From assembly GCA_038502055.1 (NCBI GenBank), contig JAXRKN010000029.1, forward strand, positions 905,001 through 969,000: a DNA stretch of 64,000 nucleotides, in the 5' to 3' direction. The notes under the pieces were generated by a model. The model worked only from the letters and a program-made list of their open reading frames with translations. It searched no databases and was not told where the DNA came from. The DNA comes from Tanytarsus gracilentus. Taxonomy: Eukaryota; Arthropoda; Insecta; Diptera; Chironomidae. The position numbers and the translations under genes were made by a program. This document shows positions 44,023 through 54,413 of this stretch, one piece after another; the stretch's first letter is position 1, and each line of letters opens with the position of its first letter.

Positions 44023-44540
44023 TCTTTCTGTAAAATAAATATTTTGAATCGCGACAGTGGGATGGAATAATTAATTAAAAAAATTTAATAAATTTAATTC
44101 TAAATATTAATAAAATTTAATTTTACAAAACAATTAATTTAAAAATTAAAAAAAATTAAAAAAAGTTATTTTTTAAAATTAATAAAATTTAATTTTAAAA
44201 AATTTCTTAATTTAATTTACAACTAAATCAAGTGCAGCCAATGCAGTCACGCTTGTTTCCATAATAAGAAATAATTTTTTCATCGAATTTTGTTTGTCTT
44301 CGATCGCATGTAAAAATTTCTCAACGGTTTTAATTTTTTTTTGTCACACTCCAAAAAGTATACTTTGGCATTCGCTCATGACATTCCGACAAATTTTTTT
44401 CAACATTCAGATTTTTTGGCTTAAAAACAATGTTTAAAAAACAGCAAATTTACTCATTAAAAAATTATTTCTTGTAGCTTTAAGTCACCTCAAAAGGACA
44501 TTAATTGATTTCTGCATCGAGTCAACATTAAAACTTCGAA

Positions 44541-44965
44541 ATGAAGCCGTTAAATCGTGAAAATTTCTTGTCATTTTATTTGCCGGTCAATAGCTTGGTG
44601 AGCTACACGGCTTTTTCGATTAACATCATGAATCCAGCACTGAAGACCAAGTGAGATTTTATTTTTATTTAAAAATATTCGAGCATTTTTAAATTTTCAT
44701 CTTAAGTGAGTAATTTTTAAAAGCTTTTTCAAATGTTTTTAATATTTAAAAAAATTAATTAAAAAATATAAAAATTGTCATCATTCAATTAATAAATTTT
44801 CTCCCTACTTTAATTTTTATATTAATTAAATTTTTAATCGTAGATTTTCGGCTCATCGGACCTCACAAATTTTCTCTTATGGCACACGGTCGCAGGATCA
44901 GGAGCTTACATTTACACTCGCAAGCACTTGAAGAAAGTTCCATGCAATTAAAGAATTGCTTACGC
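44541..44965 (+). pseudogene. Small membrane-protein gene, copy B (exons 1-2 only)
   Basis: Exon 1 is open, with TAC where copy A has TAG. Exon 2 has a one-base shift near its start and AATTAA giving an in-frame TAA late in the exon. Exon 3 is missing because the segment is cut at 45228. Confidence 0.55.
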
Positions 44966-45228
44966 GTGAGTTAAACGATTAATTTTAAATTAATTAATGA
45001 ATAAAAATATTTTTAATAAATTAAGAAATTAAAATATAATTTTATATCAATTAATGAACAAATTTTTTTTAATGAATTAAGAAATTAAAAATTAATTTTT
45101 TATTAATTTTTAATTATTTTAATGAATTAAAGATTAAAAATTAATTTTTTATTAATTAACGAAATCAATTTTTAGGAAATTAATTAATAGAATTAATTTT
45201 TAATTAACAATAATTATGAATTATTTAG

Positions 45229-45740
45229 ATTAGATTAGATTAGATTAGATGACGATTAGGTGGCCACTACCGAAGTAGGAGAGACGTCCAACGCAACCAC
45301 ACATGATTGACCCCCGATTCCTCGGAAAAGCAGGGTCTAGCGGGCTACTTAGGCAAGTATCTACAGTCGATACAAGCCACAGGTTACGAACAAACCCCTT
45401 CTCGGAATAAATACAATTAGATAATCGTTAGTGAGAACTGATGTCGGGCCAACCACCCTCTACCATCAGCGTTGGTTAATAGGGAATTTTAAAATACCTT
45501 TACGGCAATGTTAGTGTGTTAGTGTTTTTGTTTTTTGTAATTTGTAAGTTTTTGTTTTCGAATGATTTTTTGTTAGTAGTTTCTAGTGAAACTACGGTTA
45601 AGAACAGTCTTGTTTACTGAACAGATATTACAGTTTCCAACTAATCAAAACCAAATCAACAATATATTTCAAATCACTTAGAGAAAAGCCGTGATTCCAC
45701 CACTACCTTCCTCAACTGAGACTAGTGTACACAGTTGGCA
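45229..45740 (-). mobile_element. Non-LTR retrotransposon 3' end
   Basis: It begins with GATTA repeats (a TAATC 3' tail on the minus strand) and is nearly identical to 13705-14220 until ACACAGTTGG, after which the two diverge. The 45741-45903 stretch may be more of the same element or unrelated. The frame at 45725-45970 is not supported as a gene. Confidence 0.65.
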
Positions 45741-45903
45741 ACGTTCACAAACAAAGACCCTCCCTCGAGAACGAAGTGTGCAAATCCATTAACTACCTAT
45801 CAAAATACTTGCAAATAAAACAAAAAACAAATTACAATTCTCTAACTGACACTTTTATTTTGAAATTCACCACTCAAAATTCACCTAATTCACCACCGGG
45901 TGC

Positions 45904-47550
45904 GCGTCACGAGTATTACGTAATATTGTGCACAATATTGTGCGTAATTATGCGTAATTTTTATGCGTAATTACGCACAATATTATGCACAATTACGCAC
46001 AATATTATGCACAATATTATTACGCACAATATTACGCACATTAATTACGCATAATTATTACGCATAAAAATAAAATGCACAATATTGTGCACAATAAATA
46101 CGCATATTTATTACGCACAATTAATATGCACAATATTATGCGTCAAAAAAATTACGCACAATATTGTGCACAATAAATATGCGTAATATTATGCGTAATA
46201 ATTATGCATATTCATTACGCACAATCAATATGCACAATATTATGCGTCAAAAAAATTACGCACAATATTGTGCACAATGAATATGCGTAATATTATGCGT
46301 AATAATTATGCATATTCATTACGCACAATGAATATGCATAATATTATGCCCAATTATTGTGCGTATTATTGTGCACAATAAATATGCGTAATATTATGCG
46401 TAAAAATTGGGCACAATATGCCAAATTTTTACACAAATAAATTTAAATAATTTCACCATGATTATGTTTAACCCACAAAAAGAGATTGATAACACTTTGG
46501 TCATTTCTTAAACCTGGTTATTAAAAGATTGCCTTTTAAATCGTGGTTTGATGTAAAACTTTTGTTTAAAATGATCATATTGTTACTATCTTCAAGTTGT
46601 TTAAAAATTTTAGGGTTTAAAATCCACCGGTCATAGTTAATTTTATGCTTCAAACCTAAAATGGGCCAATTTAGATTTAGACCCTAAAAGCTACCAGTTC
46701 GCGAAAACTCTAAGTCTCTAGCCTTTTCGGGACCGAGTTCTTGAAAGTGCAGAAACACGGGCGTTAACACACCTTGTGTGGGTTAAGCTAAAAAATAAAT
46801 GAATTTTTTGAAAAAAAAAATATTTTACCACATCGGTCATAAGACACCCATACCTAAATCTCAAAACAACTTGAAGATAGTTACAATATGATCATTTTAA
46901 ACAAAAGTTTTACATCAAACCACGATTTAAAAGGCAATCTTTTAATAACCAGGTTTAAGAAGTGACCAAGCTGTTATCAATCTCTTTTTGTGGGTTAAAC
47001 ATAATCATGGTGAAATTATTTAAATTTATTTGTGTAAAAATTTGGCATATTGTGCCCAATTTTTACGCATAATATTACGCATATTTATTGTGCACAATAA
47101 TACGCACAATAATTGGGCATAATATTATGCATATTCATTGTGCGTAATGAATATGCATAATTATTACGCATAATATTACGCATATTCATTGTGCACAATA
47201 TTGTGCGTAATTTTTTTGACGCATAATATTGTGCATATTGATTGTGCGTAATGAATATGCATAATTATTACGCATAATATTACGCATATTTATTGTGCAC
47301 AATATTGTGCGTAATTTTTTTGACGCATAATATTGTGCATATTAATTGTGCGTAATAAATATGCGTATTTATTGTGCACAATATTGTGCATTTTATTTTT
47401 ATGCGTAATAATTATGCGTAATTAATGTGCGTAATATTGTGCGTAATAATATTGTGCATAATATTGTGCGTAATTGTGCATAATATTGTGCGTAATTACG
47501 CATAAAAATTACGCATAATTACGCACAATATTACGTAATACTCGTGACGC
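45904..47550. mobile_element. Foldback element FB-2, GCGTCAC terminus, 1.65-kb palindrome
   Basis: The arms are about 690-700 bp (45904-46604 and 46862-47550) and start GCGTCACGAGTATTACG. The outer 540 bp of each arm consist of short TTACGCACAATATT-type units; the inner part is ordinary AT-rich sequence. The ~255-bp spacer has a stretch (46690-46800) related to 12150-12320. The terminus parallels that of FB-1 (GCGTCACCGGTCTTAC). No target duplication could be identified because the left flank is itself rearranged. Confidence 0.8.
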
Positions 47551-48337
47551 GGATTCTATTTCACCATTTCTGAGAATTTTTTGAGTTACAGTAACGACTC
47601 TAGAATTTAGGTTAAAATTTTTTTAATTATGATGTTAAAAAATTAAAGTATAAATTTATTTTTATTTTTAATTTATTTTATTAAACTAAAGTAAAATTTA
47701 AAAAATTATCCTAGATCTATTTATTTAATTATTTTAATTTAAAAGGGAGTCAAAAATAATATTGGATGAAATCTATGATGAAATCATCGAGCATTTGAAT
47801 TTATTTGATTGTATAGAGTTCTTTATGGCACTAACATACTCACACAAAATTTATGTCTGCGGTTTCCGGCTATGATGAAATAAAACTTTTTAGTTGAAAT
47901 AATTTTGAGAGATAATTTTTAAAGTTGTTTTATTTTCACTTACATTTTTTTAATTTATTATCAAACGTGTTGAAAGTCTTTAAAAACTCTTTGCAAAAAT
48001 ATTTGGGATTTTTTTATAAACGACAAAAATAGTTTAAAACTATTAAAAAATATTGTTCACTCTTTTTTATGCACTTTTGATTAATTGTCACAAAAGTAAC
48101 TGCATTTAAACCGTTACTTAATCTCAAAAAGATTTGAAGGCACAAAACGTTTATTGAGGTTATCACTATCAATTTTTCTGATAATATTTTAAGCTTTTTA
48201 AAACTCGACCGATTTCTTCAACGACCGTTTATGATATGTGAAGATGAAAAAATATTTTCGTTCACACTTAAATTTTTAAGCTCGCAGTGAATCTTTTTAT
48301 CGCCCTGTCAGTGTGTGTATTTTACTTGAATTAGATC

Positions 48338-48477
48338 CAGAGATGGGCAACTACAAAAAAATTCATGTAATTTAATTGCAATTAATTGTAGAAAATTATA
48401 TGAATTTTGTATGAAAATGTATTTAATTTTTTTTAATTGAAATTTTTACTCGATTAAAATGTAATTGCCCATCTCTG
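48338..48477. mobile_element. 140-bp MITE, CAGAGATGGGC termini (copy C)
   Basis: Same position and sequence type as in copies A and B. Confidence 0.65.
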
Positions 48478-48994
48478 TCTTTCTGTAAAATAAATATTTT
48501 GAATCGCGACAGTGGGATGAAATAATTAATTAAAAAAATTTAATAAATTTAATTCTAAATATTAATAAAATTTAATTTTACAAAAAAATTAATTTAAAAA
48601 TTAAAAAAAATTAAAAAAAGTTATTTTTTAAAATTAATAAAATTTAATTTTAAAAAATTTCTTAATTTAATTTACAACTAAATCAAGTGCAGCCAATGCA
48701 GTCACGCTTGTTTCCATAATAAGAAATAATTTTTTCATCGAATTTTGTTTGTCTTCGATCGCATGTAAAAATTTCTCAACGGTTTTAATTTTTTTTTGTC
48801 ACACTCCAAAAAGTAAACTTTGGCATTCGCTCATGAAATTCCGACAAATTTTTTTCAACATTCAGATTTTTTGGCTTAAAAACAATGTTTAAAAAACAGC
48901 AAATTTACTCATTAAAAATAATTTCTTGTAGCTTTAAGTCACCTCAAAAGGACATTAATTGATTTCTGCATCGAGTCAACATTAAAACTTCGAA

Positions 48995-49890
48995 ATGAAG
49001 CCGTTAAATCGTGAAAATTTCTTGTCATTTTATTTGCCGGTCAATAGCTTGGTGAGCTACACGGCTTTGTCGATTAACATCATGAATCCAGCACTGAAGA
49101 CCAAGTGAGATTTTATTTTTATTTAAAAATATTCGAGCATTTTTAAATTTTCATCTTAAGTGAGTAATTTTTAAAAGCTTTTTCAAATGTTTTTAATATT
49201 TAAAAAAATTAATTAAAAAATATAAAAATTGTCATCATTCAATTAATAAATTTTCTCCCTACTTTAATTTTTATATTAATTAAATTTTTAATCGTAGATT
49301 TTCGGCTCATCGGACCTCACAAATTTTCTCTTATGGCACACGGTCGCAGGATCAGGAGCTTACATTTACACTCGCAAGCACTTGAAGAAAGTTCCATGCA
49401 ATTAAAGAATTGCTTACGCGTGAGTTAAACGATTAATTTTAAATTAATTAATGAATAAAATTATTTTTAATAAATTAAGAAATAAAAATATAATTTTTCA
49501 TTAATTAATTAATAAAATTATTTTTAATAAATTAAGAAATTAAAATATAATTTTATATCAATTAATGAACAAATTATTTTTAATGAATTAAAGATTAAAA
49601 ATTAATTTTTTATTAATTAACGAAATCAATTTTTAGGAAATTAATTAATAGAATTAATTTTTAATTAACAATAATTATGAATTATTTAATAAAAAACTTT
49701 AAATTTTAGTGCCGCCGGTGGAATTCTCTTCAGCTTCGGGTCAGTCCTCATGTGGGCTTTCCTTAAAAATGTGCTGCCAAAGAACAACGGAATTGCAACC
49801 TTCGCCGGACTCACCAGTGGCTTAGCTATCGTGAAACTCACCTCAGATTATCTTCAAGATGTCGACGATCAAGTGTTGGAGGTTGATTAA
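48995..49890 (+). pseudogene. Small membrane-protein gene, copy C
   Basis: All three exons are present. Exon 1 is open (TAC at codon 22), but exon 2 starts one base shorter (ATTTTCGG against ATTTTTTGG in copy A) and has a TAA in the frame that copy A reads through. Exon 3 (to TAA at 49888-49890) is intact with the two hydrophobic segments. Not functional under this splice model. Confidence 0.55.
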
Positions 49891-50224
49891 ATTCGTGATG
49901 ACATTGGAAATGTAGTTGAGAATTTTGAGAATTTAAATTTAAAATCTTTAAAATTTTTTATTAAAAATTAGATTGAAAATTTTCTTTAATAATTTTAATT
50001 TTTTGTGAAAATTTTATTTTCAATTCACTTGTAAAAATGCACAAAACTAAATTGCATTAAAATGTTCAATTTTTATTCAAAAATTTTTTTTATTTTTTTA
50101 CCCAAATTTTTTTTCTTCAAATTTAATAAATTTTTTTATTGTTTATTCAAAATTATTGAAAAAATATTTTTTCTTCGTTTAATAATTCTGGTCAACGTTG
50201 TTGTTTAATACATTTTGCGAACGG

Positions 50225-51233
50225 GTTTTTTTCAGGCATTTAAGTCGATTCATTTGAGTCGAGTGAAGTAATCGACTTTTCGAGTCGATTGCGTTTTTTT
50301 GCAATCGGCTCGAGTCGATTCAAGTCGATTGCGTTTTTTTGCAATCGGCTCGAGTCGATTCGAGTCGATTGCGGTTTTTTGCCAATCGACTCGAGTCGAT
50401 TCAAGTCGATTGCGTTTTTTTGCAATCGGCTCGAGTCGATTCAAGTCGATTGCGTTTTTTTGCAATCGGCTCGAGTCGATTGCGGTTTTTTGCCAATCGA
50501 CTCGAGTCGATTCAAGTCGATTGCGTTTTTTTTCCAATCGGCTCGAGTCGACTTGAGTCGATTGTAGTTGTATGTGTAAATTTTCTGAAACAAGATTCAG
50601 AGAAGTGAGATCTGGTGTAAGTAGTGAGATACACTCAACCTAAGTTCCAGTGCTGGAAGTAAGATCCAGTCAACATATGATACAGTGCTGGAAGTGAAAT
50701 CCAGTCAACGAATGATGCAGTGCTGGAAGTGAAATCCAGTCAATCTATTTTTCATTGCTGGAAGTGACATCCAGTCAAACTAATTTCCAGTGCTGGTAGT
50801 GAGCTTCAGTCAACCTAAGCTCAGGTTCCAGCACTGGAACTTAGGTTGACTGGATCGCACTTCCTGCACCAGATGTCACTTCTCTGAATCTTGCTTTAAA
50901 AAAAATAAAATAAAATTTACAAGTCAAACGCAATCGACTCGAGTCGATTCAAGTCGAGCCGATTGCAAAAAACCGCAATCGGCTCGAATCGACTCGAGCC
51001 AATTGCAAAAAAACGCAATCGACTTGAATCGACTCGAGCCGATTGCAAAAAAACCGCAATCGACTCGAATCGACTCGAGCCGATTGCAAAAAAACGCAAT
51101 CGACTTGAATCGACTCGAGTCGATTGGCAAAAAACCGCAATCGACTCGAATCGACTCGAGCCGATTGCAAAAAAACGCAATCGACTTGAATCGACTCGAG
51201 TGAATTCACTCGACTTAAATCCCTGGTTTTTTT
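50225..51233. mobile_element. hAT-type foldback element with satellite arms, copy 2
   Basis: The body 50233-51225 has the same termini and satellite arms as 17304-18405, with fewer units in both arms and centre. It is flanked by the 8-bp duplication GTTTTTTT. The uninserted site is in copy A at about 22283-22298 (CGGGTTTTTTTTATTG). Confidence 0.85.
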
Positions 51234-51263
51234 TATTGTTTTTAGATTTTTAAACTGCCACTT

Positions 51264-51765
51264 GTGACATAAATTTAACTTTTTAAATTTATGTGAAGCT
51301 TTTTGAATCGAGTGTTAAATGTTTTAAGTCACTCACCGTTTGAATAGTCGAAATTGTTGAAGACCTTATATGAAAGAAAATGAGGAACACGTGGTGATGT
51401 GAAACTTTTAATTCTAGATCTCTTCTATTTCCTTTGTTGCGTGTTTTTACAGTATTTGTTGGCCTTTTAATCTGTTTAGTTTTTAATTCTTATTTTAACA
51501 TGGTAATTAATTATAATATTTCTTTCTTACTTCTTTTTGTATTCTAGCTGTGACTTTTTGTTACAATTTTCTTATCACGTCTTTATCTCTCGAAGTCTCG
51601 ATTCAAAAAGAACCTATTTCTCTTCTATCTTCTACTTCTTGTTTTAACTCTTAATCTTCCTCTTTTACATTCAGCACTTTTGCTCAGTTCGAATTTTATC
51701 GTTAGTTTTCTAATTCAACTTATTACTAATTTTGCTAATTCGAATAATTTTAAATTATTTCACAG
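51264..51765. other. Unique spacer before the terpene synthase exons
   Basis: I looked here for earlier terpene synthase exons (a DDxxD-type motif) and found none. It contains only AT-rich unique sequence, ending in the acceptor TTATTTCACAG. Confidence 0.45.
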
Positions 51766-52233
51766 TTCCTGTCAGGAGCTGAAATGGTTTATGCCATGAT
51801 TCCTTGCGTGTCGAATCTAAATAATGCGAGAGAAATTTTTGCCTCTAATGAAATTTTTAATGAATCAGAAGCGGCTGCAATTGAAATGGGCTGGATTGGA
51901 AATGTGAGTTAAAGTTTTTGGTAAATTTAATTAAATTATAATTAAAATTTTTAGGATATTTTTTCTTTTGCTGTCGAGTACGCGAAAAATGTTCACGACT
52001 CAAATATTATCACAACAATCATGAAGTCTCGAGGTTGTTCGCTTCAGCAAGCTGTCGATGAGGTCGGAAAAATGTATGAAGATCGAATGGAATTATTTAT
52101 GCAGAATAAGAAGAAAATTTTGGCCAACGAAGAATTTTATAACATGCGAAAATATTTTGAAATTCTCGAGACGATGGTGATTGAGAAGTTGGTTTGGAGC
52201 TCGAGATGTGTCAAATACAATCCTGAAAATTAA
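51766..52233 (+). CDS. Class I terpene synthase, C-terminal part (5' exons missing)
   Basis: Exon 51766-51903 ends AAT|GTGAGT; a 51-bp intron ends TTTTAG; exon 51955-52233 ends in TAA. Together they give 138 codons in phase 0. Across the junction the protein reads GNDIFSFAVE, an exact fit to the metal-binding NSE triad (N/D)D(L/I)x(S/T)xxxE of class I terpene synthases (N46, S50, E54). It continues in family style with IITTIMKSRGCSLQQAVDEV and a C-terminal KLVWSS..VKY, like the WSxxxxRY end of microbial-type enzymes. These enzymes cyclise prenyl diphosphates using Mg2+. The N-terminal half with the aspartate-rich motif is not found, although an acceptor precedes exon 51766. No internal stop is seen, so it may be a truncated relic or have distant exons. 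Microbial-type synthases are known in some arthropods; transfer is inferred. Confidence 0.75.
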
Positions 52234-52423
52234 TTAGAGAAAGTTTTTATAAAAAGTAAATAAAATTTCAAAGTTATCTCGAAAAAATTTAAATCTTTTA
52301 TATCAGGTAATAAAATTTAATAGATAAAGTCAAACCCACAACAATGCAATTAAACCATAAAAAATAAAAAGTCGCATTTTCACGCTGTTTTTTGATAATT
52401 TTTAATTACCAAACAAATATTTT

Positions 52424-52490
52424 CAGATAGATAAGATAAAAATTTAAATAAAACACTTGACGTGACGAAGAAGTTGACTCAGTTTTAATT
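52424..52490 (+). promoter_or_regulatory. Promoter of the LRR gene: GATA sites, TATA-like box, Inr
   Basis: AGATAGATAAGATAAA (about 52425-52440) gives overlapping GATA motifs. ATTTAAATAAAA follows at 52442-52453, and TCAGTT at 52479-52484 matches the arthropod initiator with TATA-like spacing of about 30. The ATG is at 52506. GATA clusters are typical of gut, fat-body and blood-cell genes in flies. Confidence 0.5.
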
Positions 52491-52505
52491 AAACCGTGAA
52501 AGAAA

Positions 52506-53441
52506 ATGAAAATTTTTATTCTTTTAATTTTTGTCGCGAATGCGAGCGGAATTTTTATAACTTGCGACTTTAGATATGGCAACTGGGCTGTAATTGGTCC
52601 AACTTACACTTGTCAAGTGACTTCGATGAATTTCTCTGACAACTCAACGCACATAACTGGCTTTAATGGAACACATTTGAGTGGAAATTCAAGCGCGAAT
52701 GTTGGAATGATTGAATTTAATTCTAATTTTTGTCCTCAATTCAACCTCACGACAATTCCAAAAGGATTTTTAAACTCTTTCCCGAATTTCATTGGATTTT
52801 ATTTTGCAATTTGTTTAATTTCTTCATTAAATGGCGATGAACTCGATGAATATCCAAACTTGCAGTGGTATGTACATGATTATTCAAATCTTACGCGAGT
52901 TCCTGGAAATTTTTTCGCCTCAACGCCAAACATGAAATTTGTTTATTTCGGCTCAAATAAAATCCAGCACGTTGGTGAAGCTTTGCTGGATAATTTGCAG
53001 AACTTACAACGAGCTGATTTTGAATCCAACATTTGCATCGACAAATGGGCTTTAAATCCATCACAAATTCCAGCGTTGATCGAAGCTTTGAGACAAAACT
53101 GCACGGACATCGAACCCGAAACAACAACTAAGCTCACAACAACAACAATTTCAACTTCAATAACAACAAGTCAACCTCCAAGATGTGAAATCGATGACCT
53201 CGACGATTTTGTTTGTGGACTCGATGAAGAAATTGAAAATTTAAAGGAAAAAGATGAAAAATTGCAAGCTCAAGTTGAAAATTTAAGCGAGGAAAATTTG
53301 AAAATGAAACAAAGCAACGAAAATTTACAAAGTCAGGTTGAAGATTTGAAATCCAGCAAAGATGAAATGAGAAAGGAATTAAAAAGTCAAGCAGATGCTT
53401 TTGCACAGTTGGAACAGTTGGTCATCTACCTATCAACATGA
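52506..53441 (+). CDS. Secreted LRR protein with Thr-rich linker and coiled coil
   Basis: A single-exon ORF of 311 residues. Residues 1-15 form a signal peptide. An N-terminal cysteine cap region (C20, C36) is followed by leucine-rich repeats at about 80-175 (phrases such as LTTIPKGFLNSFPN and LTRVPGNFFASTPNMK), a C-terminal cap (C177, C199), a Thr/Ser-rich, probably O-glycosylated linker (206-222), and a heptad-type coiled coil (about 240-305). Many NxS/T sites are present. This layout (signal, LRR, cysteines, coiled coil) is like mosquito LRIM-type immune proteins, but homology is not shown. Similar short LRR proteins are abundant in midges. AATAAA directly follows the stop. Likely haemolymph, gut or saliva protein. 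Confidence 0.85.
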   Translation: MKIFILLIFVANASGIFITCDFRYGNWAVIGPTYTCQVTSMNFSDNSTHITGFNGTHLSGNSSANVGMIEFNSNFCPQFNLTTIPKGFLNSFPNFIGFYFAICLISSLNGDELDEYPNLQWYVHDYSNLTRVPGNFFASTPNMKFVYFGSNKIQHVGEALLDNLQNLQRADFESNICIDKWALNPSQIPALIEALRQNCTDIEPETTTKLTTTTISTSITTSQPPRCEIDDLDDFVCGLDEEIENLKEKDEKLQAQVENLSEENLKMKQSNENLQSQVEDLKSSKDEMRKELKSQADAFAQLEQLVIYLST

Positions 53442-53662
53442 CCATAAATAAAATTGAATGTAATTTTTAAAAATCAAGTTGTGAATTTAAAAATGTTCAA
53501 AAAAAAACTAAAGAACCACATGTAAAAAAATAAAGCCATAATTTTTATGATGTATTTAGCTATCAAACTGAGAACATACAAAAAGTCTTATCGCAAGTCA
53601 GTCTTTGCTATGCTCTCTAATAATCAAGTTTTATTTAAGCGACAGCTGAAAATTATTTAAAA

Positions 53663-54413
53663 ATGTCAAATTGCTTCGACACGATAATTAGTAATTATTT
53701 TCATTCAGGTAAGAAATTAAAATTAACTAAAAATAATTTTTAAATATAAAAATATCAAGAAAAAAATAAAATATTTTTAAAGAATTAAAATATTTAAATT
53801 ATTTTTATTACAAAGGAAATTAAAAAAATATAACGATTTTTTATTTAATAATTTTTAAATATTTTTACTTAAAATTTTTTAACGCACAATAAATTGTCGG
53901 TAAAAAAATAATCTCATCCGCTTTTTTGGTGATTCCCATGCATGTATTTTTTCTCTAGATGGATTCGAGCCTCTCTTAAATGATGTCACGGTTGAACGAC
54001 CACAATCACATTGCTTTCAACCGGAAGTTGTCGAGAAAGTTGAGAATTTCGATGAAGTCAAAGCAAATAATTTTATCACGATACAAAACGAAACAATTTT
54101 AACGATCACAAACTGTCCAACGGTCGCTGAAGCTTTTTCTCTATTTTCAATCTTCATGCGAGACTTTTTCGTTAAATTTACATTCGCACTCTGCTTAAAC
54201 TTAAAAATTCGAAACGCGATAGTTGATGAGAAAAAACTCCACGAAATTATGCTGAACTTTTTGAACTTTAAACGATCTTTTTTGGTGTCGATTTCATCGG
54301 TCGTCGATCACTCTTTCATCATCTATTGGAGACTTAAGGATAAACTTCCAATTTTTAGAATCAAGATTGAAGCAACATCCAGTAGAGGAACCAACATCCA
54401 GTGTAGGAACTAA
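53663..54413 (+). CDS. Unrecognised spliced protein, 166 residues
   Basis: Exon 1 (53663-53708) ends TCAG|GTAAGA; the intron to 53958 ends TCTCTAG; exon 2 (53959-54413) ends TAA with phase conserved. The upstream region has CTTATC (GATA) and TCAGTC (Inr-like) near 53587-53600. The protein has one hydrophobic stretch (SLFSIFMRDFFVKFTFALCL) that might be a membrane helix, and no signal peptide. The last dozen residues are encoded by three tandem ~19-bp units (ACATCCAGTGTAGGAAC type), so the true C-terminus may have been extended by a repeat; a related repeat lies at 11950-12015. Family unknown. Confidence 0.6.

Larger units (their letters stand above)
41915..45228. repeat. Segmental duplication copy B (truncated)
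   Basis: A paralogue of 18925-22310. It carries Helentron-like element H3 at 42046-43201, lacks the Transib-like insertion, has the shared MITE at 43883-44022, and ends abruptly at 45228 where a non-LTR 3' end begins, removing the last exon of the membrane-protein gene. Confidence 0.85.
47557..50224. repeat. Segmental duplication copy C
   Basis: A paralogue of copy A without the Transib-like element and without H3. It includes the MITE at 48338 and the broken membrane-protein gene. It is interrupted by the hAT foldback element at 50233 and resumes at 51226-51263, then ends just before the sequence equivalent to the stop of the secreted-peptide gene. Confidence 0.85.
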
